Notes: generated by a model not told the origin, from the sequence alone. A stretch of 64,000 bases of DNA from an uncultured Dehalococcoidia bacterium (GCA_913052475.1 CAJXEJ010000004.1:1-64000), one strand, 5' to 3'; positions 27,865-36,618 are shown, counted from the first letter of the stretch. Numbers and translations: made by a program.

Positions 27865-28122
27865 ATGCCCGCCGCTAAAACTTTGCGCGCACAGAACCGC
27901 AAAGCCGACCGAAACCGATCAACCCGATCCTTCACACGAAACCGAGTTCGAGCTGTCACCGAAGCCATCGAAGATGGTTCAAAATCTGATGAGTCGGACA
28001 CTTCGTTGAAAGACGCAGTGTCGGCACTCGACAGGGCAGTGTCTAAAGGTGTTATGCACCGAAACACTGCCGCTCGAAAAAAGTCCCGACTCACCAAGCA
28101 GTACAACAAGCTTTCTAGCTAA
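27865..28122 (+). CDS. rpsT: 30S ribosomal protein S20
   Basis: 85 aa, basic and helical, as in S20: MPAAKTLRAQNRKADRNRS at the N-terminus and VMHRNTAARKKSRLTKQYNKL at the C-terminus, which is the conserved signature that contacts 16S rRNA. AAGGA lies just upstream of the ATG at 27865 as a clear ribosome binding site. The gene lies between rel and the His-rich protein gene, 14 nt upstream of the latter's TTG. Confidence 0.93.
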   Translation: MPAAKTLRAQNRKADRNRSTRSFTRNRVRAVTEAIEDGSKSDESDTSLKDAVSALDRAVSKGVMHRNTAARKKSRLTKQYNKLSS

Positions 28123-28136
28123 CCTGAGATAACCCT

Positions 28137-28760
28137 TTGACCCAGGGGCCAGACAACGGTCACGACCATGCGGCCGATACCCATCGGCCCGGTCCACCGT
28201 CCGAATCCGAAGACACCCAGTTCAATTGGCGAATTCATCACCCCTTCGAGGGCGTGGAGGATCGTGTCGCGGTCGAAGTTGGCCCATGGAAGGGTCTGCT
28301 CCCACGCTGGCGATTCGTTCTACCCGCCGATTTCGATAGCCCGCAGCGTTGGGGCGTAGGTCCTGCCGGAACTGGCGAGATCAATGAAGACGTAAGACTT
28401 CCTGCAAAAGACGGCCCTATACAGATGGTGAATGGTCCGCTCGTTGTATGGTTCGGCGGGCATGAGTCACTTACGACCAAACAGTCCGCATATCTCGTAT
28501 TGGAAGGTCAACCACCGCACTATATTGCGTTCGGTCAGGCCGATAACGTCGGCGGCCCTCCAGATAACCTCGAAGGCATCTCGTTCGGTGACGATCACCC
28601 GACTCACCCCGACGCCTATATCGATCAATCTCATGGACACGCCCAGGTGGCTCCACCGCCACATCCGCCGGGTTTTGATCCACACACTGGGCACGATCAT
28701 TCGCCCGGTCATTGGGAGCACGACCTCAGCGCTCACGACCACTCAGACCACCAGCACTAG
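28137..28760 (+). CDS. histidine-rich hypothetical protein
   Basis: 207 aa from a TTG at 28137, 14 nt after rpsT. The N-terminus has GHDHAADTHRPG and the last 60 residues are strongly His-rich (DQSHGHAQVAPPPHPPG, TGHDHSPGHWEHDLS, HDHSDHQH), a composition typical of metal (Zn, Ni, Cu) storage or chaperone tails. Residues 30-140 look folded and beta-rich (WKGLLPRWRFVLPADFD). There is no signal peptide, so it is probably cytosolic. I do not recognise the family. A better start could lie slightly downstream, but no ATG is in frame before the folded part. Confidence 0.6.
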   Translation: MTQGPDNGHDHAADTHRPGPPSESEDTQFNWRIHHPFEGVEDRVAVEVGPWKGLLPRWRFVLPADFDSPQRWGVGPAGTGEINEDVRLPAKDGPIQMVNGPLVVWFGGHESLTTKQSAYLVLEGQPPHYIAFGQADNVGGPPDNLEGISFGDDHPTHPDAYIDQSHGHAQVAPPPHPPGFDPHTGHDHSPGHWEHDLSAHDHSDHQH

Positions 28761-28762
28761 AT

Positions 28763-29160
28763 CGTTCCTGCTCGGGCTAGTCCTTCTTTTTGCACTCATC
28801 ACCACCGCTTGTGGATCAGAATCAGTCGACACGAACTCAGTTCCTGACACTCCTGCAGTTCCGGTAACCACTGCGACCCCTCACATCGACTACGCAACGG
28901 TGATCATCACCGCAACATGGACAATCACGGTGAATATTGCCCCGACAACCTCTCGCGAACCTACGATTACCTCGACCCCAGTACAGCCTCAACCGATCGC
29001 GCAACCTGTACAGACTTCCGGTTTTTGCACCAACACCTCTAACGACCACTCCAAGTGCGGGCATTCCAACCGTTCCATAAGCGCCTACTACCATTCCTAC
29101 TCTCGAACCCAGTACAGCAGTTCTACCTACTGCAACAACGCCTGCGCACCGACGATGAAC
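28763..29160 (+). pseudogene. Thr/Pro-rich lipoprotein gene remnant
   Basis: The frame contains a signal-like hydrophobic stretch FLLGLVLLFALITTAC ending in a lipobox, then Ser/Thr/Pro-rich sequence (SVPDTPAVPVTTATPH) as in the other lipoproteins here. No ATG, GTG or TTG start is in position. After about 29020 the Thr/Pro-rich pattern continues only in another frame (FAPTPLTTTPSAGIPTVP, then stop, then APTTIPTLEPSTAV), so the gene has at least one frameshift and a stop. It is best read as a decayed copy of a secreted lipoprotein gene. Confidence 0.5.
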
Positions 29161-29166
29161 TCAACA

Positions 29167-29192
29167 TCATCCTGAGCTCCGTCGAAGGGTCA
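29167..29192. repeat. REP-like element, CATCCTGAGC...GTCGAAGGGTC type
   Basis: CATCCTGAGCTCCGTCGAAG plus GGTC is an element of the same family as the insert in the MFS gene at 48946-48983. It lies at the end of the broken lipoprotein gene. From here to the lexA promoter (29193-29329) I see nothing else. Confidence 0.5.
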
Positions 29193-29329
29193 CAAGGTGC
29201 AACAACCCTGAATTACAACCACAATAAACCTACCTGACGCCAGTCATCAATTCCCCAACCCTGTCAACAATCAAAAGAAAATAATGCCCACGTTTCGAAC
29301 TTATGATCGCAATTCGCTGACATTTACGA

Positions 29330-29357
29330 TTGACACAGAAGAGTGTCAACTGATAAT
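29330..29357 (+). promoter_or_regulatory. lexA promoter with overlapping inverted repeat
   Basis: TTGACA (29330-29335) and GATAAT (29352-29357) are 16 nt apart, an almost ideal sigma-70 promoter. A perfect inverted repeat TTGACAC-N6-GTGTCAA (29330-29349) covers the -35 box and spacer. LexA normally represses its own gene, so this is the best candidate for the LexA box of this organism. It is 75 nt upstream of the lexA ATG. Confidence 0.65.
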
Positions 29358-29431
29358 TTCCAGAACATTAGTGCGAATTAAAACGCGCTAAAGAGTCACC
29401 GACCAGACCAAATAGTTCAGGAACCGAACAG

Positions 29432-30088
29432 ATGAAAGAGCCTTCCGAAAAGCAGCAGCAGATACTGTCGTTCATCGAGGCGTTCATCGACGAACACGAC
29501 TACCCTCCAACAGTTCGCGACATCCAATTCGGCTGCAATCTCAGTTCGACCTCGGTCGTTTCGTACAACCTCGATCGCCTGAAAGAGAACGGTTACCTGA
29601 ACCGTCACTCGGAAGTATCCCGAGGTCTCAGCCTTTCGAACCAGCGTGAAATAACTTCCGAGCCGATTTCAATCGACACCGTAGCGGTCCCGCTACTCGG
29701 AACCATCGCCGCCGGCTCGCCATTTCCAATGCCCGAGAACGACACGTGGTACGATCTGTCGGGATCTGAACTCATCGATCTCCCGCAGGCGATCACCGGC
29801 ACCGGCGATGGCGTCTACGCCCTTAAAGTACGAGGCGAATCGATGATCGACGCGCTGATCTCCGATGGCGACCTCGTCATCATGGAACAAGCTTCGTCAG
29901 TTCGAAATGGCCAAATGGCCGCAGTTCGCATCAAATCCGACAACTCCACAACGCTCAAGCATTTTTACTCAGAAGGTCCTCGTACCCGACTCGAACCCGC
30001 CAACAGTCATATGGAAGCGATGACATTCGCATCCACCGACATCGAAGTCCTCAGCCGAGTCGTAGCCGTTTGGCGCTACATGGGATAG
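29432..30088 (+). CDS. lexA: LexA repressor
   Basis: 218 aa. The N-terminal winged helix is EKQQQILSFIEAFIDEHDYPPTVRDIQ with recognition helix SSTSVVSYNLDRL. The autocleavage site Ala94-Gly95 lies in LLGTIAAGSPFP. Catalytic Ser137 is in GESMIDALISDGD and Lys176 in TLKHFYSEGP. All residues needed for RecA-stimulated self-cleavage are present. It represses the SOS regulon and, by the promoter evidence upstream, probably itself. No recA or other SOS gene is adjacent. Confidence 0.95.
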   Translation: MKEPSEKQQQILSFIEAFIDEHDYPPTVRDIQFGCNLSSTSVVSYNLDRLKENGYLNRHSEVSRGLSLSNQREITSEPISIDTVAVPLLGTIAAGSPFPMPENDTWYDLSGSELIDLPQAITGTGDGVYALKVRGESMIDALISDGDLVIMEQASSVRNGQMAAVRIKSDNSTTLKHFYSEGPRTRLEPANSHMEAMTFASTDIEVLSRVVAVWRYMG

Positions 30089-30155
30089 CTCCCAGCCCAT
30101 CTTAAGTTAACCTCACGACAAGACGATATCGTTCGATAGTTCGCGTATCATCCGA

Positions 30156-31095
30156 ATGAAGAAATCCAAGTCATCCTTCGGTTGCGCTATTCCAAAAGCA
30201 ATACTTCACATTCATGCAGAATCCGGTGCCCAACTGGATCGATTGGTAAATCGGGAATCAACGCTCGATTGGGCGCGTTGGATCGACGCAACAATGTCTA
30301 CGATTCCCCCTGAACACGAGCGTCTCAAGGCAATGCCCTCGGTGCCATTAGATACCGCTCTCGATGTCGAACCCATCTATCTAGAAGCAAGATTCTTTGA
30401 TTTGATGCTAGGCACAGCAACAGCAGGATCCACATACAGCGAATTCCGATTCGGTGCAGGGAGTAGGGAGTCTTGAAAATCCAGCATTCGTAATAGCATT
30501 CAACAGCTCACAGCGGAGAATCACTGCTCTTCATCCGCAGTTTCTATCAGAACCAATCGTGTCTGTCGTAGTCAGCCCTGACCGAGCGATCGCCAATTCA
30601 ACCTTCGAGATGTGTTTGGAGTCCAGACCTGATGGAATAGCAGGCATCGACATCGTCCCAACGCCTTGCAAATAATAAGAAGATTGCGTTTTTTGGAAAT
30701 TGGACAGAGCGATTTGCCGATACGGGTTTCGGTGTCACCGTTCACGCGGTGAGTTCTCAAGAGCCAATATGTTGTCAGCGATCTCAGCAGCCGAAGCAAC
30801 TAGAATCGGGCACGGTATTCATGCCCACAATGAGCCGGTCATCATGGACGACGCACTTGAAAACGAGATCACTTTCGAAATTTGCGTAAGTTCCAATGTC
30901 GTACTCGGATCAATCAACGCTTATGCGGAACACCCGTTCGCCCGACTTCTACACGCAGGCCACAAAATCACTCTGAACACTGATGACCCTGTCCGACTCC
31001 ACACAAATATCGGGAGCGAGTATCAATTAGCGAACTATTTGGGCCTAAACGAATCCGAATTACTCTCAGTCACTAGGCCGTCACTTCGTTCTTAG
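30156..31095 (+). pseudogene. adenosine deaminase-like amidohydrolase, frameshifted
   Basis: Three plus-strand frames carry consecutive pieces. 30156-30476 begins with the adenosine deaminase N-terminal metal-site motif (IPKAILHIHAESG, with H-x-H) and stops. 30454-30675 holds the middle (EPIVSVVVSPDRA, GIAGIDIVPTP). 30700-31095 holds the rest (EFSRANMLSAISAAEATRIGHG, FEICVSSNVVLGS, KITLNTDDP with the metal-binding Asp). The VHAGE metal motif is frameshifted. The parts are well conserved in sequence, so decay is recent. The original would have deaminated adenosine or a related purine. A stop at 31093-31095 also removes the C-terminus. Confidence 0.75.
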
Positions 31096-31230
31096 TTCAC
31101 ACCAGAAGACCGAAAAGAGAATTTGCTAAATCTCCTGGAAGACCCTCTACTTTAGGTTGAGCGCACCAAACCTTAACGTTCCCAAAAACCTCACACTTTC
31201 ACCCATCGAAGGAAAACTCTCAGCGTATAC

Positions 31231-31257
31231 TTGAACTTGAACTACGGTTCAATTCAA
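31231..31257. promoter_or_regulatory. inverted repeat upstream of tatA
   Basis: TTGAACTTGAAC (31231-31242) and GTTCAATTCAA (31247-31257) form an inverted repeat with a single bulge and a TACG loop. It is followed 3 nt later by a second hairpin (31261-31280). It could be an operator or an RNA structure in the tatA leader. Confidence 0.4.
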
Positions 31258-31260
31258 CAA

Positions 31261-31280
31261 GTCCCGATCGTACTCGGGAC
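31261..31280 (+). other. 7-bp perfect hairpin before tatA
   Basis: GTCCCGA and TCGGGAC pair around the 6-nt loop TCGTAC, ending 17 nt before the tatA GTG. There is no T-run, so a terminator is unlikely; it may shape translation initiation. Confidence 0.4.
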
Positions 31281-31297
31281 AACTCGGAGCTTTATCT

Positions 31298-31492
31298 GTG
31301 CAGAACTTTGGCATCTGGCAAATCGCCATCATACTCGTAATCGTCTTGCTGCTCTTCGGAGTCGGCAAACTGCCGCAGGTTGGCAAAGGCGTGGGCCAGG
31401 CGATCAATGAGTTCAAATCCGCCGTCGACACCAAGGACAAGAAGTCCGATTCTGACACTGGCGACGACACCGACGACGCTAAATCCAGCTAG
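31298..31492 (+). CDS. tatA: Sec-independent translocase subunit TatA
   Basis: 64 aa from a GTG at 31298. The N-terminal helix MQNFGIWQIAIILVIVLLLFG is followed by the conserved hinge FGVGKLPQVGKGVGQAINEFK (FGxxxLPxxG) and an acidic tail SDTGDDTDDAKSS. TatA oligomers form the size-variable pore for folded twin-arginine substrates. It is encoded alone on the plus strand, convergent with tatC, instead of in one tatABC operon. The start is preceded by two hairpins at 31231-31280. Confidence 0.9.
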   Translation: MQNFGIWQIAIILVIVLLLFGVGKLPQVGKGVGQAINEFKSAVDTKDKKSDSDTGDDTDDAKSS

Positions 31493-31554
31493 TCGGCTCT
31501 AGGCGACACGTCACCTCATCACGCACGATTCTGACGAGTGTTCAAGCCAGCGCT

Positions 31555-32283
31555 CTATTCGTCGCGTCCTCGCTCGGCAAGCTTCACCAGCAGCATCCCG
31601 ATCTCGAACAGCAGCATCACCGGAATAGCGACGATCACCTGTGAAATCGGATCTGTCGGCGTAACCGCCGCGCCGAAAACAAACGCAAGCAGAATCATCC
31701 AGCGGCGCTTGGTTCTGAGCCATTTCGACGTCAAAATCCCAATCTTCGCCAGTAGAAACATCACGATAGGCAACTCAAAGATCGTTCCCAACCAGAAGAT
31801 AATCCCAACCGTCATCGACACCACAGAAGCCGTCGTTATCGTCGGAACCGCCAGGCTGCCCTGGAACTGCAGCATGAACTCAAACAATCGAGGAATCAGA
31901 ATCAAATAAGCAAACGCAGTTCCGAGAGCAAACGAAATCAACGCCCCAGGAATCAGGAAATAAATGTACTTCCGTTCGTTCGATTTCAATCCAGGTTGGA
32001 AGAACCTCGACATCTCAAACAGAAAATAAGGCGAGGCAGCAGTCAATCCGACCATTACCGCCAGCTTCGCAGCCGCAACCCACGCCTCGGTCAGAGTCAG
32101 CTGAACAATGTCTCCACCGGCTGCCTCGATCAATTCACGAGAGTCAGCAGTGAATTGGTTGAATATCCACCGAAAATTCACTACTGCCGCCGCGATGAAA
32201 ATAACCGCAACGATCCCAACTCTGAACAGTCGACGTTTCAGCTCGTTGAGATGGGACAGGACCGACATGGCATCGTCGTTCAC
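31555..32283 (-). CDS. tatC: Sec-independent translocase subunit TatC
   Basis: 242 aa, six TM helices. The N-terminal MSVLSHLNELKRRLFRVG is the TatC signature (H-L-x-E-L-x-x-R) that receives the twin-arginine signal. Later segments include SPYFLFEMSRFFQPGL and FWLGTIFELPIVMFLLAKIG with the conserved Glu of the fourth/fifth helix region. It overlaps the upstream tatA/B-type gene by 4 nt and ends the rlmD-like/maf/tatB/tatC operon. Confidence 0.93.
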   Translation of the reverse strand: MNDDAMSVLSHLNELKRRLFRVGIVAVIFIAAAVVNFRWIFNQFTADSRELIEAAGGDIVQLTLTEAWVAAAKLAVMVGLTAASPYFLFEMSRFFQPGLKSNERKYIYFLIPGALISFALGTAFAYLILIPRLFEFMLQFQGSLAVPTITTASVVSMTVGIIFWLGTIFELPIVMFLLAKIGILTSKWLRTKRRWMILLAFVFGAAVTPTDPISQVIVAIPVMLLFEIGMLLVKLAERGRDE

Positions 32284-32768
32284 GACTTCACCTCGCCGGC
32301 ATCATTATCTGCATCACCCGAAGTCATCTCTGAACCCGCCTGCTCAGTCGGATCCGATTTTTCCGGAGCCCCAGAATCGTCACCACCAATGTTCAAATCG
32401 GGAATAGCATCACGAACTTCAGAATCGACCTTGATCGATGGAGGGGTTAAATTCCAGTTTCGCGGAATCGATTTATCAACAACAACGTTGGCACGTCGAA
32501 CGTCCTCCGCCCCTTGGTCCAACTCGATATCGTCTTTCAACGACTCGACACTTGCCTTGAGACCATCGGTGTCGATCTGTTTTTTGAGGTCTTCAAGATC
32601 GATAGCCTCAGTAATCAGCGACTGAAGAACGTCCCGCTGTCGTTTGAGATCGGTATAGGTCTTTCGACCGCCCCGAATACCATCGAGCAGTCGCTTGGGG
32701 CCCAGTACAAATAGCGCGATCGCACCGATCAGGAGCACCTCGAATCCACCAAGCCCGAAGAAGGTCAT
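32280..32768 (-). CDS. TatA/TatB-type translocase subunit
   Basis: 162 aa. The N-terminal MTFFGLGGFEVLLIGAIALFV helix is followed by LGPKRLLDGIRGGRK, close to TatB (G-P-K/E-x-L hinge). An amphipathic helix follows, then a long charged tail of about 110 residues, longer than in TatA. It is probably the TatB partner that forms the receptor complex with TatC, whose gene overlaps it by 4 nt. Its own start overlaps the maf stop by 4 nt. Confidence 0.85.
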   Translation of the reverse strand: MTFFGLGGFEVLLIGAIALFVLGPKRLLDGIRGGRKTYTDLKRQRDVLQSLITEAIDLEDLKKQIDTDGLKASVESLKDDIELDQGAEDVRRANVVVDKSIPRNWNLTPPSIKVDSEVRDAIPDLNIGGDDSGAPEKSDPTEQAGSEMTSGDADNDAGEVKS

Positions 32769-33430
32769 TCCGACGACCTCGATTCGACGCGCTTATCTGA
32801 TCCGGCAGCAAACGCGTCATGCCCAGCGCATTCACTCACGCCAATTCCCAAAAATCCGGATTGTTCCAGCAATTCATTCGTTGCACACATAGGCAGCCCG
32901 ACAACGTTCAAATAACACTCATCGTAACTCGCGACCGGCGCGAACGAACGATCCTGAATTCCATAGCCACCGGCCTTGTCGAACGGCGACCCTGAAGAAA
33001 CGTAGTCCACTACGGCTTTATCATCAAGATTACGGAACACCACCGAAGTGCTGACATGTTTTGTGTGAGTATCTCCGGCAGGATTTACGATGGCGACACC
33101 CGTAACAACCTCATGCTGGCGTCCACTAAGCCGTCCAAGCATCTCCGTAGCCTGCTCTAGAGATTCCGGTTTACCGAGGATATCTCCATCGAGAACAACG
33201 ATCGTATCGGCTCCTAAAACGAACTCACCGGGCCGGAATCCGGCGATCGCTTCTGCCTTGGCAAGTGCTAATTGCTGAACTGCATCCCGCAACTCACCTC
33301 CGCTCTCGAGAATCTCGCCCTCGTCAATCTCAGCTGGAACAACATCGATTTCGATGCTCGCTTTCGTAAGAATCTGCGCCCGACGCGGTGAACCACTGGC
33401 GAGAATCAGCTTGCTACGCTGTGAATCCAT
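32765..33430 (-). CDS. maf: Maf family nucleotide pyrophosphatase
   Basis: 221 aa from ATG 33430, which directly precedes SKLILASGSPRRAQILTKA, the Maf signature (SxSPRR). Others are FVLGADTIVVLDGDILGKP with the catalytic Asp, and GYGIQDRSFAPVASYDECYLNVVGLP. Maf proteins hydrolyse dTTP/UTP and modified nucleotides. The frame is open up to 33481 but that part lies in the 3' end of the rlmD-like gene. It is followed by a 4-nt overlap to tatB. Confidence 0.92.
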   Translation of the reverse strand: MDSQRSKLILASGSPRRAQILTKASIEIDVVPAEIDEGEILESGGELRDAVQQLALAKAEAIAGFRPGEFVLGADTIVVLDGDILGKPESLEQATEMLGRLSGRQHEVVTGVAIVNPAGDTHTKHVSTSVVFRNLDDKAVVDYVSSGSPFDKAGGYGIQDRSFAPVASYDECYLNVVGLPMCATNELLEQSGFLGIGVSECAGHDAFAAGSDKRVESRSSE

Positions 33431-33437
33431 CACCGCT

Positions 33438-34703
33438 CTAGTCCTGCGATTCCTGAAGAACAAGCAAACTGATCGTCTCAACGTGGCGAGTCTGCGGGAA
33501 CATGTCGACCGGTCGGAGAGTCTTCAGCCTGTACATCCCGCCCTCACAAAGTAGATCAAGATCTCTCGCCATCGCCGCTGGTTCGCACGAAACCATCAAC
33601 ACCTTCTCAGGTTTCAGTTTCTTCACCGATTCCAACACGTCTGGGTGGCACCCGACTCTCGGCGGGTCGAGCAAAAGCACATCAACTCGATCCGCATCAG
33701 ACCACTCGGCAAGCACATGCTCCGTCTTGCCTTCGATGAATTCGACGTTTGTCACGTCGCTCAAGTTCAAATTGGCGTCCTCGATCGCAGAAGCTGACTC
33801 CTCAATCCCAACCATTCTTTTTACATACGGCGACACGAGAACTGCGAACACCCCGACACCGCAATAGGCATCGACCATCACTTCACTTCCATCAAGTTGT
33901 AACAGATCACGAACTTCGTCCACTGCTCGTGAAAGCTGCCCGGTATTAACCTGAAAGAACGATGATGCCGTGACTCTGAAGCGTGATCCTCGAACCTCTT
34001 CCTCGTAGTGCTGCTCTCCGGTCACCAGGTTCAATCCTGAAATGGACATCCGAGGTTGAACGAGCATCGAATCAGTGTTCGATCCAACCCGAATCGACAT
34101 CTGGGTTTGACCATCCATCTTGTCCTGAACGAGACCGATCGTGTCGTTCACTTTCTGATCCATCAGCAAACACTCTTCGACACGAACGAACCGCCGGGTG
34201 ACAGCGTTTTTGTAGCCAACCTGCCCGGCATCCTCGTACTTACCTATCGTGAATCGACCGTGATTTCGGTAGCCGAGTCGTTTCTCACTCTCGACGGTCA
34301 GATCGACTTCAACACCTGACAAATTCTCGTACTTATCGACTTCGCGTTGAACTCGTTCACGCTTCAACTGCAACTGGTGGCCGTACGAAACATGCTGCCA
34401 CTGACAACCGCTACAGACTAAAAAGTACTTACACTCCGGCTCGATTCGTTCCGCTGCCGGCTCCAGTACCTGCGACACGATAGTGGCGATTCGCTCAGGA
34501 AATTTCTTCTGAACCTCAGCGATAACCACTTCACCAGGAAGACCACCCGATACGACCACTGGTGCGCCCTCAATCTCGGTGACGGTGTCACCAGCATCGT
34601 TGATCTCGCCAAGAGTTATCTCGAAATTATCCCCTGGATTCAGATCGATGTGCTCGGTCAGATCTGGACCAATATATCGCTGTCTTCGTTTGCGCTTTGC
34701 CAT
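33438..34703 (-). CDS. 23S rRNA uracil-C5-methyltransferase, RlmD/RumA family
   Basis: 421 aa. An N-terminal TRAM-like domain (about 20-85) is followed by the 4Fe-4S cluster cysteines Cys91, Cys97 and Cys100 in CKYFLVCSGC. The SAM-binding fold is VDAYCGVGVFAVLVSPYVKRMVGIE, then LLLDPPRVGC, and the catalytic Cys near residue 375 in MVSCEPAAMARDLDLL. These define RlmD/RlmCD-type m5U methylases of rRNA. It is the first gene of the operon with maf, 7 nt upstream of the maf start. Confidence 0.88.
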   Translation of the reverse strand: MAKRKRRQRYIGPDLTEHIDLNPGDNFEITLGEINDAGDTVTEIEGAPVVVSGGLPGEVVIAEVQKKFPERIATIVSQVLEPAAERIEPECKYFLVCSGCQWQHVSYGHQLQLKRERVQREVDKYENLSGVEVDLTVESEKRLGYRNHGRFTIGKYEDAGQVGYKNAVTRRFVRVEECLLMDQKVNDTIGLVQDKMDGQTQMSIRVGSNTDSMLVQPRMSISGLNLVTGEQHYEEEVRGSRFRVTASSFFQVNTGQLSRAVDEVRDLLQLDGSEVMVDAYCGVGVFAVLVSPYVKRMVGIEESASAIEDANLNLSDVTNVEFIEGKTEHVLAEWSDADRVDVLLLDPPRVGCHPDVLESVKKLKPEKVLMVSCEPAAMARDLDLLCEGGMYRLKTLRPVDMFPQTRHVETISLLVLQESQD

Positions 34704-34864
34704 TCAGAAAATCGTGCCTTATCGGATATACATCTGCATTTTCAACTGAAAATATCTTCGATGAAAAATCGCCTTCTCTGTTATTCTGAACTAGTTCAGG
34801 CTCAGATGCGCCTAAAGTAGAGCGCATCCACACAATTCATCCAATTCGAAATGAACTTCAAACT

Positions 34865-35791
34865 TTGGTTTCAAAGTCAGAAAATACTGGATCTCCAACT
34901 GTGGAGCGACGCCTTCCCGACTGGTTCAAGGTCAAAGCGCCCGGCGGCAAGAGCTTCCTCGAAATCCGGAAGAAGATCAAAGGGGCAAGCCTCAACACCG
35001 TTTGCGAAGAGGCTGCGTGCCCGAACATCGGCGAATGCTGGGATCGTGGAACCGCCACGTTCATGATCCTCGGCGACACATGCACCCGCGCCTGCTCGTA
35101 CTGTAACGTCAAAACCGGTTGGCCCGGAACCGTCGATCCCGCAGAACCAGTCCGAGTGGCGTCCACTGTCAAGCAGATGGAACTCAACTATGCCGTAATC
35201 ACATCCGTCGATCGTGACGACCTGCCCGACTATGGTTCCAGCATTTTTTCTGAAACCATCAGCCAGATTCGACGCACAACACCCGATTGCAAGATCGAAG
35301 TGCTAATCCCCGATTTCGAAGGTGAATTCGAATCGCTTGAGCGCGTAGTAACAGCCGGCCTCCACGTACTCAACCACAACATCGAAACCGCCCGCCGAGT
35401 CTTCAAAAAAGTACGCCCAAGAGGCAACTACGACCTCTCCATCGAACTGCTGAAACGAGTAAAAGAGATCAATCCGTTCATGCCCTCAAAATCGGGCATG
35501 ATGGTCGGCATTGGCGAAACTAGAGCCGAAGTTCTCGAAACGATGCAGGACCTCCGGGACGTTGGAACCGATCTCCTCACTATAGGACAGTATTTGCGAC
35601 CCTCGAAACGGCATCATCCGATCATTCGCTTCTACCGCCCCGAAGAATTCAAAGAATTCGAGCAGGCAGGACTCGAAATGGGCTTCAAACACGTGGCATC
35701 GGGTCCGCTCGTACGCAGTTCGTACCACGCCGACGACCAGCACAACGCCGCAATCGACAAAATCCTCTATTCCGCCAACACCCAAAGCTAA
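34865..35791 (+). CDS. lipA: lipoyl synthase
   Basis: 308 aa from a TTG at 34865. It has the auxiliary cluster cysteines Cys47, Cys52 and Cys58 (CEEAACPNIGEC), the radical-SAM CxxxCxxC at Cys73/77/80 (CTRACSYC) and the C-terminal RSSYHA motif whose Ser ligates the auxiliary cluster. It inserts two sulfurs into protein-bound octanoyl chains to make lipoyl groups. No lipB or lipM is adjacent. rsmI follows at a 9-nt gap and is probably cotranscribed. An ATG at 34851 is out of frame. Confidence 0.95.
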   Translation: MVSKSENTGSPTVERRLPDWFKVKAPGGKSFLEIRKKIKGASLNTVCEEAACPNIGECWDRGTATFMILGDTCTRACSYCNVKTGWPGTVDPAEPVRVASTVKQMELNYAVITSVDRDDLPDYGSSIFSETISQIRRTTPDCKIEVLIPDFEGEFESLERVVTAGLHVLNHNIETARRVFKKVRPRGNYDLSIELLKRVKEINPFMPSKSGMMVGIGETRAEVLETMQDLRDVGTDLLTIGQYLRPSKRHHPIIRFYRPEEFKEFEQAGLEMGFKHVASGPLVRSSYHADDQHNAAIDKILYSANTQS

Positions 35792-35799
35792 GCCGGCCA

Positions 35800-36618
35800 G
35801 TGTCGATTCTCTACGTTGTCGCAACACCGATCGGCAATCTCGCCGATACTACGTCGCGTGCTGTAGAAATTCTCACAGCAGTACCGATAGTCGCCGCCGA
35901 AGACACACGAGTCACCCGCAAACTACTCAACCACCTTGGTATCTCGCCTCGACTTAAGAGCCTCCACAAACACACAACTCCCGAACGACTCGACGCTCTC
36001 GTCACCAACCTCGAATCGGGCGACATGGCAGTGGTTTCTGACGCAGGTACACCCGGAATAAGCGACCCCGGCTCAGCGCTGGTCAGTGCCGCACTCGAGG
36101 CAGGACACGATGTAATACCGCTCCCCGGTGCTTCCGCACTAACCTCGGCATTGTCGATCACAGGCTGGGTGTTCGACCGGTTCCTTTTCCTCGGATTCCT
36201 ACCCAGAAAGAAAAACGAGCAACTCGCTGCTTTGGAAAGTGCTGCGACCGAACCCGGACCAATCGTTGCATTCGAATCACCGCACCGAATCAAAGCTACA
36301 CTCGACAATATCGACGCAGTCATGCCTGACCGCCAACTCGTCGTATGTCGCGAACTCACCAAACTCTACGAAGAGACGTTCCGAGGCTCCGCAAGAGAAG
36401 CATTCGATAATTTCAGCGAACCCCGTGGAGAGTTTGTTCTCGTTATACAAGGATCTGGCAACGTCGCAATTACCGAAATATCTGATGGTGAAATAACGCA
36501 GGCGCTCGACAATCTTGCGACAGAGGGACTAACAGGTCGAACCTTAGTCGAACGTGTCGTCGATCTCACAGGTGCACCGAAAAACCGTGTCTACCGACTC
36601 TCGCTCACCCAAAACTAA
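35800..36618 (+). CDS. rsmI: 16S rRNA (cytidine-2'-O)-methyltransferase
   Basis: 272 aa from a GTG at 35800. The tetrapyrrole-methylase fold starts LYVVATPIGNLADTTSRAVEIL and has AAEDTRVTRKLLNHLGI, VSDAGTPGISDPG and LPGASALTSALSITGW. These match RsmI, which methylates C1402 of 16S rRNA. There is a 9-nt gap to lipA upstream. 36619-36785 has a TATAAT hexamer at 36702-36707 that may be the -10 of metG, but no good -35 box. Confidence 0.92.
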   Translation: MSILYVVATPIGNLADTTSRAVEILTAVPIVAAEDTRVTRKLLNHLGISPRLKSLHKHTTPERLDALVTNLESGDMAVVSDAGTPGISDPGSALVSAALEAGHDVIPLPGASALTSALSITGWVFDRFLFLGFLPRKKNEQLAALESAATEPGPIVAFESPHRIKATLDNIDAVMPDRQLVVCRELTKLYEETFRGSAREAFDNFSEPRGEFVLVIQGSGNVAITEISDGEITQALDNLATEGLTGRTLVERVVDLTGAPKNRVYRLSLTQN

